Shown here in pieces: positions 53,095 to 63,305 of a stretch of 64,000 nucleotides of DNA. The stretch comes from Alphaproteobacteria bacterium (lineage in GTDB: Bacteria > Pseudomonadota > Alphaproteobacteria > Micropepsales > Micropepsaceae). The stretch's first letter is position 1; every line of letters begins with the position of its first letter. A program made the translations under genes and the position numbers. The stretch covers positions 62,001-126,000 of the forward strand of contig JAATGP010000004.1 of the NCBI GenBank assembly GCA_015654635.1. The letters are read 5' to 3'. Below the pieces are notes generated by a model that saw nothing but the letters and a program-made list of their open reading frames with translations, had not been told where the DNA came from and made no database searches.

Positions 53095-53388
53095 ATGTAT
53101 GCAGCCCTTCGATTTTTTATCGCCGTCCTCATTGCCATGCCCCTGGCGATGGCAGCCGGTCTTGCGGCCGGGCACGCCACCAAGCCCGAAGGCATCAGCC
53201 AAGTGAACAGCGCCGTCGGTCGGATGGACCAGGTCACCCAGCAAGATGCCGCCATGGTCGAAGAAAGCACCGCCGCCGCCCATTCCCTGGCGCATGAAAC
53301 CGAAGCGCTGAAAGAGCTGGTGGCGTTCTTTACCGTCAGCGAAGCGGCACGCAGCGAGTTGCGCGTGGTGGCGCGGCGACGGGCTTAG
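53095..53388 (+). CDS. Short membrane protein carrying only the C-terminal end of an MCP signalling domain
   Basis: Hydrophobic N-terminus then GISQVNSAVGRMDQVTQQDAAMVEESTAAAHSLAHETEALKELVAFF. Confidence 0.65.
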   Translation: MYAALRFFIAVLIAMPLAMAAGLAAGHATKPEGISQVNSAVGRMDQVTQQDAAMVEESTAAAHSLAHETEALKELVAFFTVSEAARSELRVVARRRA

Positions 53389-53484
53389 GACGGGTCATTC
53401 CTTCTGACCAATTTCATTATTCGTCATGGCCGTTCTTGGCTGCTAGCGGCAGCGCCATCCATTTTCCCGCCTGAACAGACATCC

Positions 53485-55878
53485 CTAGCCCATCTCCACC
53501 ACGACGTCGTTGCGGTCCTTGAGCAGCGCTGCGGGAACGAGAGTGCCCGCTAGCGCTTGGCCATTCAGCGTGAGGGATTTGACGCCCTTTTCGACGCTGG
53601 CCGGATTGGTCACCATGATCGTCACGGTCTTGCCGCGGAAGCGGCGGGTGGCGCTGAAGCCGGGCCAATCCTTGGGGATGCAGGGATCGATCACAAGGCC
53701 ATCCCAATCGGCGCGGATGCCGAGCACATATTGCGTGCCCGCGACATAAGCCCATGACGCAGAGCCTGAGAGCCACGGCACACGCGCGGCGCCTGCGCGC
53801 GGACTGGGCGGGGTATGGGTGAACTGGCAATAGACATAAGGCTCGATCTCGCGCACCTCCGCCCGGTCATTCCAGGCCGAAGGCATGGTGGCGCGATAAT
53901 ATTGATAAGCGCGGTCGCCATGGCCCAGCATGGTTTCGGCAATCACCGCCCAACCTTGGGTATGGCTGAACACCGCCGCGTTCTCCTTCATGCCGGGATT
54001 GAACAGCACCGCCCGCATCACGCTCATATCGGTTTCGACAAAAGGGGGCTCGCAGATTTTGAGACCGTATGCGGTGGCAAGCGCGCTGTTGACGGAGGCC
54101 ATGGCGGTGGCGGCGCGCTGCCCTGTGGCGTGGCCGCTGAACACCGCCCAAGTTTGCGTGTTGAGGAAGACCGCGCCTTCCTTTTGTTCGTGCGAGCCGA
54201 ATTTGGTGCCGTCTTCGCCGAAGCCGCGCAAATACCAAGCGCCGTCCCAAGTCTGTTCGGCGAGGATCTGGTCGAAAGCCGCCAGCTTATCGTCGGCCCA
54301 AGCCTTCTCTGCCGCCTCGCCTATCCGAGCGCAAAGCGCGCTGTAAGTCGCCAACGCATAGCGCAGCTGGAAGGCAACCATCACGGTCTCGCCCTTGTTG
54401 CCGAGGCGGATGCAATCGTTCCAATCCGCTGACAGCCCGCAAGGCAGACCATGGATGCCGGAGCGTTCCAGATTGAAGGCGATGGCTCTGCGCAAATGGC
54501 CGAGCACGCTGGCCTCCCCCTTGTCGGCGAAGGGGATCACTTTGCGCAAGAAGCCGAAATCGCCGGTCTCCTTGAGATAAGCGGGCACGGCGTTGAACAG
54601 CCACATGCCATCATCGGAGCGCAGCTCGCTGTCCGGCGGCTGTTGCTCCGTGCCCGGATGATGGGCGAATTGCTTGACCACCGGCATGGCGCCGCCATGG
54701 GCAAGCTGGCCCGAGAGCATCAGTTCGAGGCGCTCCCCCGCCTCCTGCGGGATAGCGTGCATGACCCCGAGCAAATCCTGCACCGTATCGCGATAACCGA
54801 GGCCATCGCGCTCGCCGGCATAGATCAGGCTGGCGGCGCGGGACCAGGCATAGGTCATCTGGCAATTGAAGGGGCCCCACATGGCGAGCATGGAATTGAA
54901 AGCGGGATCGGGCGTCTCGGCCTTCAGCCCCTCGATGCGGCCATGCCAATAGGCTTTGAGCTTGGCAAGTTCAGCCTCAACCAGATGGGGATCGCAAAAC
55001 GCGGCGGCAGCCGCTTTGCCTTCGACACCGGCGCGGCCGACCCCCATCAGCACGGTGATTTCTTTGGTCTCTCCCGGTGCCAGCGCGATATCGCCTTTGA
55101 GGACGCCGCAACCGTTGTCGCCATAGGCCAGCGAATTTGTGCAGCGGCCGCTCTGCAGGACTTGCGGTTTGGCATAGCTGCCATAGGGGCCGAGGAAGGC
55201 GGTGCGGTCGGTATCAAAGCCGGTGACCGGTGTGCCCACGAGGGCGAGAAAAGTGTGGCGGCCCTGATCGGCGTTCTCGAAATGCTCGGGGTCTTCGGGA
55301 ATGTGGACGTTGGTGCCGTGATCGATGATGCCGTCTTCGCAAGCCATGCGGACGATGAATTGCGAGTATTGCAAATTCGTCAGATCGTTGAAGGCGCTCC
55401 AATTGCCCGCATACTCCACAAAGGTGAAAGCCGAAAGCTTGCGCGGCTTGTCGCCGGTATTGGTGAGCCTGAGCCGCCAGCATTCAAAGCTTTTGCCAAG
55501 CGGCACGAAATAGGTGGTCTCGGCATGGATGCCGGAATAATCCGAACGGATAACGGTGTAAGCGGTGCCATGACGGCATTCGGATTTATAATGTTCCAGT
55601 GGTTTGCCCACCGGCTGCCACGAGGCCGACCAGTAATCGCCGCTCTCGGCATCGCGTAAGTAAAGATAGCGGCCGGGCTGATCCAGCGGCACGGCATTGA
55701 AGCGCAGGCGAATGAAGCGCCCCTGCGCCGCCGAGCGGTAAAAGGAATAGCCGCCGGCATTGTTGGTGATGATGGCGCCATATTCGGTGGAGCCCAGATA
55801 ATTGCTCCAGGAGCGCGGCGTATCCGGCCGGGTGATGACATATTCCTTGGCGGCGTCGTCGAAGAATCCGAACTGCAC
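53485..55878 (-). CDS. GH94-like phosphorylase (cellobiose-phosphorylase type)
   Basis: MQFGFFDDAAKEYVITRPDTPRSWSNYLGSTEYGAIITNNAGGYSFYRSAAQGRFIRLR...GLSADWNDC. Confidence 0.85.
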   Translation of the reverse strand: MQFGFFDDAAKEYVITRPDTPRSWSNYLGSTEYGAIITNNAGGYSFYRSAAQGRFIRLRFNAVPLDQPGRYLYLRDAESGDYWSASWQPVGKPLEHYKSECRHGTAYTVIRSDYSGIHAETTYFVPLGKSFECWRLRLTNTGDKPRKLSAFTFVEYAGNWSAFNDLTNLQYSQFIVRMACEDGIIDHGTNVHIPEDPEHFENADQGRHTFLALVGTPVTGFDTDRTAFLGPYGSYAKPQVLQSGRCTNSLAYGDNGCGVLKGDIALAPGETKEITVLMGVGRAGVEGKAAAAAFCDPHLVEAELAKLKAYWHGRIEGLKAETPDPAFNSMLAMWGPFNCQMTYAWSRAASLIYAGERDGLGYRDTVQDLLGVMHAIPQEAGERLELMLSGQLAHGGAMPVVKQFAHHPGTEQQPPDSELRSDDGMWLFNAVPAYLKETGDFGFLRKVIPFADKGEASVLGHLRRAIAFNLERSGIHGLPCGLSADWNDCIRLGNKGETVMVAFQLRYALATYSALCARIGEAAEKAWADDKLAAFDQILAEQTWDGAWYLRGFGEDGTKFGSHEQKEGAVFLNTQTWAVFSGHATGQRAATAMASVNSALATAYGLKICEPPFVETDMSVMRAVLFNPGMKENAAVFSHTQGWAVIAETMLGHGDRAYQYYRATMPSAWNDRAEVREIEPYVYCQFTHTPPSPRAGAARVPWLSGSASWAYVAGTQYVLGIRADWDGLVIDPCIPKDWPGFSATRRFRGKTVTIMVTNPASVEKGVKSLTLNGQALAGTLVPAALLKDRNDVVVEMG

Positions 55879-55879
55879 C

Positions 55880-57229
55880 TCAGCCCTCCGTTTGCTTGCG
55901 CATGGCGGCCAGTTCCGCCTCGATCTTCGGCATCTTGGCTTCCAGGCGGTAGAACAGCATGCCTGCGGCGCAAACCAAGGTCCCTGCGGCAGGCGCCAAC
56001 GCCATCAGGATGCGGATGCCCTCTTGCGCATGGACGGTCTGGGCGACATTGGCTTGGTAGCCATAGATGGCGAGCAAGGCCGCCGATAGCGCCCCGCCGA
56101 TCACCCAGCCGAATTTGTTCGACATGCCGGAAGCCGAAAAGACGAGACCCGTGGCCCGCCGCCCGGTCTTCCATTCCGAATAATCCGCGGCATCGGCGAA
56201 CATTGCCCACAGCAGCGCCGAGGTCGGCCCCGTCAGCAGGCAATAAACGATGTTGGTGGCATAGAGCAGCCCGAGCTGATCGGGGCGCACCCAATAAGAG
56301 GCAACGAGATCGACGCAGGAGATCAGCATCAAGCCGATGAACGCCTTCTTGCGGCCGGTGAAGCGCGTCACATATTGGATGACGAAGGTGCCGAGGAGGC
56401 TCATCAGCGCGCCGACCAGAAGGAACAGCGCCACCGCCTCGATATTGCCGATGTAATATTTGAAGTAATAGATGATCGCCGCGCCGCGGATGGCCACAAA
56501 GCAGACCTGCGCGATGCCCAGCAGGCACAAGACCAGCCACGGCACATTGCGGACGAGATCGAGGAGATCCTGCCCCGTCGAGGTCTTCTGCTTGGGTACC
56601 GGCTGCACCCGCTCGCGCGTCGAGGCAAAGGTGATGAAGAACATCACCACCGCAATGGCGGCATAAAGCCCGATGGTGAGCTGATAACCGAGCTGCTGAT
56701 TGCCATGGCCGAACAAAGCCACCAGCTTCAGCGTGTAATACTGCACGAACAGCCCGGCGATAAAGGCGAAGCTGAAACGCCAGGACGATGCCGAGGTGCG
56801 CTCCTGCGGGTCGGGCGAGAGCACACCCATCAGCGCGCCATAGGGAATGTTGATCCCCGAATAGACCACCATCATCAGCGACAGCGTGACATAGGCATAG
56901 ATCAGCTTGCCAGTGGGATCGAAGCTGGGGGTGGTGAAGGTGAGCACGCTCATGACGCCGAAGGGCACGGCCATCCAGAGCAGATAGGGCCGGAACTTGC
57001 CCCAGCGCGTCACGGTGCGATCGGCCACCATGCCGACCAGGATGTCGAAGGCCATGTCCCAGGTGCGGGTGACGAGCAGCATGGTCGCCAGTGCCACGGC
57101 GGAAAGGCCATAGACATCGGTATAGAAGTTGATCTGGAAGTAGATGAAGGTCATCCAGATCAAGTTCGAGGCGCCATCGCCCAGGCCGTAGCCGAACTTC
57201 TCAAAAACCGTGAGTCTGTGGATTGTCAT
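55880..57229 (-). CDS. GPH-type sugar:cation symporter (MFS)
   Basis: FEKFGYGLGDGASNLIWMTFIYFQINFYTDVYGLSAVALATMLLVTRTWDMAFDILVGMVADRT. Confidence 0.9.
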   Translation of the reverse strand: MTIHRLTVFEKFGYGLGDGASNLIWMTFIYFQINFYTDVYGLSAVALATMLLVTRTWDMAFDILVGMVADRTVTRWGKFRPYLLWMAVPFGVMSVLTFTTPSFDPTGKLIYAYVTLSLMMVVYSGINIPYGALMGVLSPDPQERTSASSWRFSFAFIAGLFVQYYTLKLVALFGHGNQQLGYQLTIGLYAAIAVVMFFITFASTRERVQPVPKQKTSTGQDLLDLVRNVPWLVLCLLGIAQVCFVAIRGAAIIYYFKYYIGNIEAVALFLLVGALMSLLGTFVIQYVTRFTGRKKAFIGLMLISCVDLVASYWVRPDQLGLLYATNIVYCLLTGPTSALLWAMFADAADYSEWKTGRRATGLVFSASGMSNKFGWVIGGALSAALLAIYGYQANVAQTVHAQEGIRILMALAPAAGTLVCAAGMLFYRLEAKMPKIEAELAAMRKQTEG

Positions 57230-57328
57230 ATGGGCCCCCCTGCGGCTGCGCTGCTTGACGACAGCGCTTACCTTTTGGGCCACCCTAACCTGTCCTGTGG
57301 GGCCGCGCCATGCCCTAGCGGTCGCAGC

Positions 57329-58216
57329 TTAGGTGACGCGATCCAGCCGCAAATAAGCAGCCGCCCGGGCCGCCACGCTACCGTGGCGGCGGGACCAGAC
57401 CTTGGTGATTTCCGCCCCCAACAGAAACGCCTGCACCGAATAATAGAGCCACATCAGGATCGCCATGGCACCGCCCGCGGCGCCGTAACGATGGGCCAAT
57501 GCCGTCACCGCCAAATAATAGGCAATCAGAAATTCGCCGATCAGGATCAGCCCGGTGGTGATGATGGCGCCCACCATAACATCCCCCCAGCGCAGGACAC
57601 GGTTGGGCAGGACGCGATAAATGGCGGCAAAGAGAAAGGTGATAAGACCCGCCGAGAGCAGAAAATTGAGGGTCCAAACCAGCCAGCTGCCGATGCCGAA
57701 CCACAGGCGGAAATAGGTCCCGAAAGCATTTACCAAGGCGTTGACCAGCAAAGAACAGCACAGCAAAACGCCGAGCCCGCCGACGAAAGCGATGGATTCG
57801 AGCCAGCTGCGGGCCATGTGCCACCAGGAAAAGGGCGGGACCGGCGCCTTCCAGATACGGTTGAGGGCGGCTTCCACTTCGACAAAGACGCCCCCTGCCG
57901 TCAGCACCAGGATCAGCGTGCCGAAAACCGTCGGCCAAAAGCCGCTGGTGATATGGCCCGAGGCGAAGATGGTCCCTTGCAGCATCGTGGCCGTATCGGG
58001 CCCGACCACGCGGCGGATTTCATAAATCAAATGGCTGTTGGCGGCTTTGCTGCCGAGAAATATGCCGGCCACCCAGGCGCAAATATAGAGCACCGGGCCC
58101 ATGGCCACCATGGCGTAAAAGCTGATCGCCGCCCCACTGCTCTGGGCGTTGTCGTGAAAGAATTCTTTCACGCCCTCGCGAACGAGAAACCATAACTCCC
58201 GGACCATACCCACCAT
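57329..58216 (-). CDS. YihY/BrkB-like membrane protein
   Basis: GVKEFFHDNAQSSGAAISFYAMVAMGPVLYI...RAAAYLRLD; start uncertain. Confidence 0.85.
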   Translation of the reverse strand: MVGMVRELWFLVREGVKEFFHDNAQSSGAAISFYAMVAMGPVLYICAWVAGIFLGSKAANSHLIYEIRRVVGPDTATMLQGTIFASGHITSGFWPTVFGTLILVLTAGGVFVEVEAALNRIWKAPVPPFSWWHMARSWLESIAFVGGLGVLLCCSLLVNALVNAFGTYFRLWFGIGSWLVWTLNFLLSAGLITFLFAAIYRVLPNRVLRWGDVMVGAIITTGLILIGEFLIAYYLAVTALAHRYGAAGGAMAILMWLYYSVQAFLLGAEITKVWSRRHGSVAARAAAYLRLDRVT

Positions 58217-58293
58217 CTGTGCCTTAGGATGACTGAAGATCAACGCACAGTATGGCGTATTGCTCATGGCCCCGTTACAGAAATTGCAAGGGG

Positions 58294-58389
58294 CTATTGG
58301 TCTTCGAAATGCTCGAAATCGGGGAGCAAGGCGATGATGCCGAAGAGGCAGGCAATGACACCGAGGGCAATCAGCGGTAAGGGCAGCAT
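58294..58389 (-). CDS. 31-aa single-TM small protein (not in ORF track)
   Basis: MLPLPLIALGVIACLFGIIALLPDFEHFEDQ*; SD-like aaggggg upstream on the minus strand. Confidence 0.5.
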   Translation of the reverse strand: MLPLPLIALGVIACLFGIIALLPDFEHFEDQ

Positions 58390-58482
58390 CAAGGGCCCCC
58401 TTGTAAGAACGCCCCAGTATAACACATGACGGCGGTGTTTGTTGCTGGTTGGCAGCCCGGGATACGGCAGTCTATGCGGATC

Positions 58483-58647
58483 ACCCTCCCTTGAGGGAGG
58501 GTCGAAAAATCACGAGCAGCGCAAGCGAAGCGCGCGAAGGCGAAGAGATTTTTCGGGGAAGGGTATGTCGAGATCAGCGCTACGACAGACCCCTCCCCGA
58601 ACGACTACGCTTCGCTCCAGCGTTCGACCCTCCCGCAAGAGGAGGGT
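58483..58647. repeat. Multi-hairpin dispersed repeat, B family, copy 2
   Basis: accctcccttgagggagggtcgaaaaatc ... gatttttcggggaaggg ... cgttcgaccctcccgcaagaggagggt. Confidence 0.75.
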
Positions 58648-58653
58648 AAAATT

Positions 58654-59385
58654 TTACGTCAGCGTTTCGGCCATGGTGCGCATCTGGATCTGGATGATGC
58701 GGGAGAGCTTGGGCTGGGTGCAGGCAAAGAGAATGGCTTGCGCCACGTCTGCCGCGTCCAGCATGTCGGAAGCTTCGACGCTGGCCTCGGTGCGGCCTTT
58801 GCCGATGGCGAATTCGGTTTTCACCCCGCCCGGATTGATGGTGCCGACCTTGATGCCGTGCGGCCGCAACTCTTTATCCAGACCTTGGGCAAAGCCGACC
58901 TGGGCAAATTTGGTGGCGCAATAGGTGGCCTCCCCGGCAAAGCCGTAAACGCCCGCCATCGAGGAGACGAGCAGGATCTGGCCCTCTTTCTGCGCGATCA
59001 TCACCGGCACCACGTGGCGGGTGATGATCCAGGTGGACTTCATGTTGCCGTCCATCATCGCGTCATATTCGGCAACGTCGGTATCGACGAGATTCTTGTA
59101 ATTGCCGACGCCGGCATTGGCGATGAGGATATCGATGCGGCCAAAGGCCTTCTTGGCGGCTGCCACCGCCGTGATGGAGGTCTGTTCGTCACAAATGTCA
59201 CCCGTGACGAAAATCGCCTCGCCCCCCAGCGCCTTGACCTCGACCGCCAAAGCTTCCAAGCGCTCCGTGCGGCGGGCGGTGAGGATGAGGCTCGCCCCTT
59301 CCGCTGCCAGGGCTCGCGCCGCAGCCTGACCGATGCCCGCGCTTGCGCCCGTGATGAGTGCAACCTTACCCTTTAATTTCGCCAT
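58654..59385 (-). CDS. SDR-family NAD(P)-dependent oxidoreductase
   Basis: VALITGASAGIGQAAARALA...LIANAGVGNY...YCATKFAQVG. Confidence 0.95.
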   Translation of the reverse strand: MAKLKGKVALITGASAGIGQAAARALAAEGASLILTARRTERLEALAVEVKALGGEAIFVTGDICDEQTSITAVAAAKKAFGRIDILIANAGVGNYKNLVDTDVAEYDAMMDGNMKSTWIITRHVVPVMIAQKEGQILLVSSMAGVYGFAGEATYCATKFAQVGFAQGLDKELRPHGIKVGTINPGGVKTEFAIGKGRTEASVEASDMLDAADVAQAILFACTQPKLSRIIQIQMRTMAETLT

Positions 59386-59433
59386 GACAGTCTCCTTATG
59401 TTACCGCTCACGTAATCCGCGGCGCCGGAAGCG

Positions 59434-60741
59434 TCAACGCGGCGAGAAGAGGTTCGCGTTCAAAAAGAGATGAGCGGCAACCGAGGCGGCGTAGCCGAGC
59501 GCCACGGCCCAGACCCATTTCAGATGCGCGCCGAAGGTGTAAAGCCCTTTGCTGGCGCCCATCAGCGCCACACCCGCCGCCGAACCGATGGAGAGCAGCG
59601 AGCCGCCGGTTCCCGCCGTCAGGGTTACCAGCAGCCATTGGTCGTGGCTCATCGCCGGGTCCATCAGCAGCACGGCATACGTGAGCGGAATATTGTCGAC
59701 GATGGCCGAGAGGAGCCCGATGCTGACATTGGCGGCGGTGGGGCCGAGCCCGGCATAGAGCAGCGACGACAGACCGTGCAAATACCCGACCGCGGCGAGG
59801 CCGCCGACGCAGAGCATGATGCCGTAGAAGAACAGCAGCGTGTCCCACTCGATCTTCTCGAAAATGTGGAAAATGTTGAAGGGTTCGGCGCGGGCGTCCT
59901 GAAGCGCGGCAAAGGCGCGGCTTTCCCAGCCGTGCAGGAAATAACCATAGACGTTGAGCACGCCGAGGCCCGTCATCATGCCGAGAAACGGCGGCAGATG
60001 CAGGGTGTGGTCAAGCGTCACCGTGCCCGCGATGGTGGCCAAAAACAGCAAAGCGATGGTGGTGCCGCCGGGGCGAACGCGGACGGCTTCGGTACTGGAG
60101 GCAATCGAGTCCTTGGGCAGGAAGAAGGACAGCAACAGCGCCGGCACCAGCCAGTTGAGCAGGGCGGGCAAAAACAGCGCAAAGAACTCGAAGAAACCAA
60201 CCTTGCCCTTTTGCCAGATCATCAGGGTGGTGATGTCACCGAAGGGCGAGAAGGCGCCGCCCGCATTGGCCGCCACGACGACGGCAATGAGGGTGATCAC
60301 CGCCGCCTTGCGATGGTCAGGCAGCGCCGCCAGCGCGATGGTTCCCATCACCAGCGCCGTGGTCAGATTGTCGGCGATCGGCGAGAGGAGGAAGGCCCCC
60401 GCACCGGTGAGCCAGAAAATTCCGCGTACGGAAATCTTACCTGCGGTAAGCGTGGCGCGCAGCGCATCGAACAGACGACGCTCCACCAGCGCATTGACGA
60501 AACTGATGGCGGATAAGAGGAAAAGCAAAAGCTCAGCATATTCGAGCACGACATGCTCGATGGCCGCCGTGACCGCTTGCCCGTGCCCATCAAAGGCAAA
60601 GCCGACCGCCACGAAAATCCAGATCAGCCCCGCCGCCACCATGACGGGCTTGGATTTCCGCAAATGCAGGCGCTCTTCGAGAAAAACCAGGCCGTAGGCG
60701 CAGATGAAGACGACAAGAACCGCTGGCGCAACAATGCTCAT
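59434..60741 (-). CDS. nhaD: NhaD-type Na+/H+ antiporter
   Basis: ISVRGIFWLTGAGAFLLSPIADNLTTALVMGTIALA...NAGGAFSPFGDITTLMIWQKGKV. Confidence 0.92.
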   Translation of the reverse strand: MSIVAPAVLVVFICAYGLVFLEERLHLRKSKPVMVAAGLIWIFVAVGFAFDGHGQAVTAAIEHVVLEYAELLLFLLSAISFVNALVERRLFDALRATLTAGKISVRGIFWLTGAGAFLLSPIADNLTTALVMGTIALAALPDHRKAAVITLIAVVVAANAGGAFSPFGDITTLMIWQKGKVGFFEFFALFLPALLNWLVPALLLSFFLPKDSIASSTEAVRVRPGGTTIALLFLATIAGTVTLDHTLHLPPFLGMMTGLGVLNVYGYFLHGWESRAFAALQDARAEPFNIFHIFEKIEWDTLLFFYGIMLCVGGLAAVGYLHGLSSLLYAGLGPTAANVSIGLLSAIVDNIPLTYAVLLMDPAMSHDQWLLVTLTAGTGGSLLSIGSAAGVALMGASKGLYTFGAHLKWVWAVALGYAASVAAHLFLNANLFSPR

Positions 60742-60786
60742 AGCCGTTTCCCCGAGGCGCGCTATGACCTAGCTTGGAATGCCCCT

Positions 60787-61545
60787 TCAATCAAACCGGT
60801 AGGCATCCATGCGCAAGGCGCCGAAGGTGGCGCTGGTGTGCAGGCGCGCGGCTTTTTCACCGGCACCATAGGCCACAAAGAGCGGCAAGATATGATCTTC
60901 GCTGGGATGGGCCATGGCCGCTGCGGGGGCTTTGCTGCGATAGGCGGTCAGATCGTTTGTGCGGCGCCCGGTGATAGCGCCGTCCATCCAGGCAGCATAG
61001 CGCTGCGACCACTCCGGCTCCGCACCGCCGTTCCAATCGAGGGCGCGCAGGTTATGCACAAAACCGCCGCTGGCGAGAATCAACCCGCTCTCACGGAAGG
61101 GCTGCAGGGCCTTGCCGAGAGCCACATGATGCGCGGGGCTGAGGCGCGGCTGCACCGAAAGCTGCAACACCGGAATATCGGCCTCGGGGTACATCAGCAT
61201 CAGCGGCACCCAAGCGCCGTGGTCGAGACCGCGGGTGAAATTGAGGCTGGCAGACAGACCCGCGCGCTGCAGCAAAGCGGCAAGCTCGGCGGCGGTTTCG
61301 GGCGCGCCGGGTGCGTTGTAGGTGAGGTCGTAGAGTGGGGCGGGAAAGCCGCGAAAATCGTGGATGGTGCTGTTTTGCGCCACAGCCGTCAGCATCGGGA
61401 CCTCTGTTTCCCAATGCGCCGAGACGGCGAGTATGGCCTTGGGCCGCGGAAATTCTGCCGCCAGCCCGCGCAGAAAATCGCGCGCCGGAACGTCGTCCAG
61501 CGGCAAAGTCGGCGCTCCGTGAGAGACGAATAATGCGGGCAACAT
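60787..61545 (-). CDS. DODA-type extradiol aromatic ring-opening dioxygenase
   Basis: LFVSHGAPTLPLDDVPARDFLRGLAAEFPRPKAILAVSAHWET; LQLSVQPRLSPAHHVALGKAL. Confidence 0.92.
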   Translation of the reverse strand: MLPALFVSHGAPTLPLDDVPARDFLRGLAAEFPRPKAILAVSAHWETEVPMLTAVAQNSTIHDFRGFPAPLYDLTYNAPGAPETAAELAALLQRAGLSASLNFTRGLDHGAWVPLMLMYPEADIPVLQLSVQPRLSPAHHVALGKALQPFRESGLILASGGFVHNLRALDWNGGAEPEWSQRYAAWMDGAITGRRTNDLTAYRSKAPAAAMAHPSEDHILPLFVAYGAGEKAARLHTSATFGALRMDAYRFD

Positions 61546-61652
61546 GGCGCGGCCTTCCTTTCCCAGAGGAGAAAGTGGGCGTGCATCGGCAGGCATTCAA
61601 GCGAAAAGATCGGGCCGCATCGTTTCTGGAATTTTGCCCGTTCGTCGCGGCC

Positions 61653-62504
61653 TTACAGCAGCCGGTAGCGCACGAAGGCGAAGCTGTTGCCATCGGGGGA
61701 CCAGGAAGGGACGTTGAGGGTACCCTGGCCGCCGAAGAGTTCGGCAATCACCTCGGGCTTGCCGCCGGCCGCGGGTATCATCCGTAAGCTGACGTTCTTG
61801 TTGGCGGGATGGTCCTTGACCGCCACATCGGTGCCGAACGAAACGAAGACAAGCCATTTGCCGTCGGGCGACGGATGGGGAAACCAATCGCGGGTATTGT
61901 CTTCATAGGTGAGCTGCACCGGATTCTTGCCATCGGCATCGATGCGCCAGAGTTTCATGTTGCCGCTGCGCGTCGAATTGAAAAAGATGAAACGGCCGTC
62001 GGGCGAATAATCGGGGCCATCATCCATCGCCTCTTCATGGGTGAGCTGGATCTCAGCACCACCATCGATAGAACAGCTATAGAGATTGAGCAAGCGCCTA
62101 TCATCGCGCGCCGCCACATAGGCCAGCCGGTTTCCATCCGGCGACCAGCCGTGCCAATAGGACGGCCCCTGTGGCGTGACGAGGCGCGGGGTGCCGCCTG
62201 CAGCCGGCAGGATCGAAATGCGCGAAAGCCCATCGGGCTCACTCTTGTCGCTGACCACCAGCCATTGACCATCCGGCGAGATGCCGTGATCGTTATTGAG
62301 TTTGGTGAGCTTGCCGGTATCGATGCGTTGCGGCGCGCCGCCATCGACGGCCAAGCGATAAAGCTTGCCTTCGCTGTTGAAGATGAAGCTGCCACCATCC
62401 GGCGACCAATTCGGCGCTTCGATATGATCGGGGGTGCGGTAGACAATGCGGCGCGTGCGTGTGCCGAGATGCATGACCTCGAGCGTGCTTTCCATTTGTG
62501 GCAT
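61653..62504 (-). CDS. TolB-like WD40/PD40 beta-propeller protein
   Basis: Repeated (P/H)xWSPDG / YSPDGRFIFFNS units. Confidence 0.85.
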   Translation of the reverse strand: MPQMESTLEVMHLGTRTRRIVYRTPDHIEAPNWSPDGGSFIFNSEGKLYRLAVDGGAPQRIDTGKLTKLNNDHGISPDGQWLVVSDKSEPDGLSRISILPAAGGTPRLVTPQGPSYWHGWSPDGNRLAYVAARDDRRLLNLYSCSIDGGAEIQLTHEEAMDDGPDYSPDGRFIFFNSTRSGNMKLWRIDADGKNPVQLTYEDNTRDWFPHPSPDGKWLVFVSFGTDVAVKDHPANKNVSLRMIPAAGGKPEVIAELFGGQGTLNVPSWSPDGNSFAFVRYRLL

Positions 62505-62663
62505 GTGCAGTCTCCCCTTACCGCAATGGTTGTAACTCCATAACCGAGCGGAGTTGACAGGCTTTACGTCGCGGTCCTAAAAATACTGTGCTCTCCGGGA
62601 TGCATCGGCGCTGCTGCCGAAAGGGCCGAGCCCGCCCGCTGGATCCTCAGGCGGAGCACTTTC

Positions 62664-63305
62664 ATGGCCAAAATGGAACGCTACCGCAAGCAAGCCAAAC
62701 TGTTGGCCCGCTGGGACGAAGAACGCAATTATTCGGTGGGCGAGAAATTGCGTCTCATTCCCCGCTATCAACACCTAACGGATGTTGAGGTTCTCGACAT
62801 GCCCATGCCGCTTACCCTGGCCCAAGAAGTTGTGGCCGTGGAGGCGGGCTTTGCAAGTTGGGCAGAGCGGAAGCAATCCGTCGACAACGTTGCGATGGTG
62901 CGCAATGCCGATACTTCGCAACCCACACTGTCTCACGTAACGCCAATCCTGTTTGTTCGCGACGTTGCCTGCGCCGCGGATTTCTACGCCGCCAAGCTCG
63001 GCTTTGAGATCGACTTCCTGCACGGCAAACCACCCTTTTATGGCGCGGTGTCGAGGGGTCGTGCCTGCCTTCACCTGCGCCATGTGGGTGAGCCGAATTT
63101 TGCCGCGTTGGCCCAGCGTGAGCCCTCACTGATCCTGGCGACAATAGAGGTCTTAAATGTAAAGGCCTTGTATGCGGAATATGAAAATCGCGGCGCTGTC
63201 TTTGCCCAGAAGCTCGTGCAACAGGCATGGGGCGGATTGGATTTTCAAGTTCGCGATCCGGATGGCAACACCATCTCATTCGTGGAATACAGGCGTAATT
63301 GCTAG
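62664..63305 (+). CDS. Glyoxalase/VOC-superfamily protein with conserved N-terminal extension
   Basis: VTPILFVRDVACAADFYAAKLGFEIDFLHGKPPFYGAVSRGRACLHLRH...FQVRDPDGNTISFVEY. Confidence 0.88.
   Translation: MAKMERYRKQAKLLARWDEERNYSVGEKLRLIPRYQHLTDVEVLDMPMPLTLAQEVVAVEAGFASWAERKQSVDNVAMVRNADTSQPTLSHVTPILFVRDVACAADFYAAKLGFEIDFLHGKPPFYGAVSRGRACLHLRHVGEPNFAALAQREPSLILATIEVLNVKALYAEYENRGAVFAQKLVQQAWGGLDFQVRDPDGNTISFVEYRRNC

Noticed and set aside
56375-58195. 606-aa plus-strand ORF opposite the symporter and YihY genes
   Set aside because: Low-complexity His/Asp/Gly shadow of TM-rich genes.
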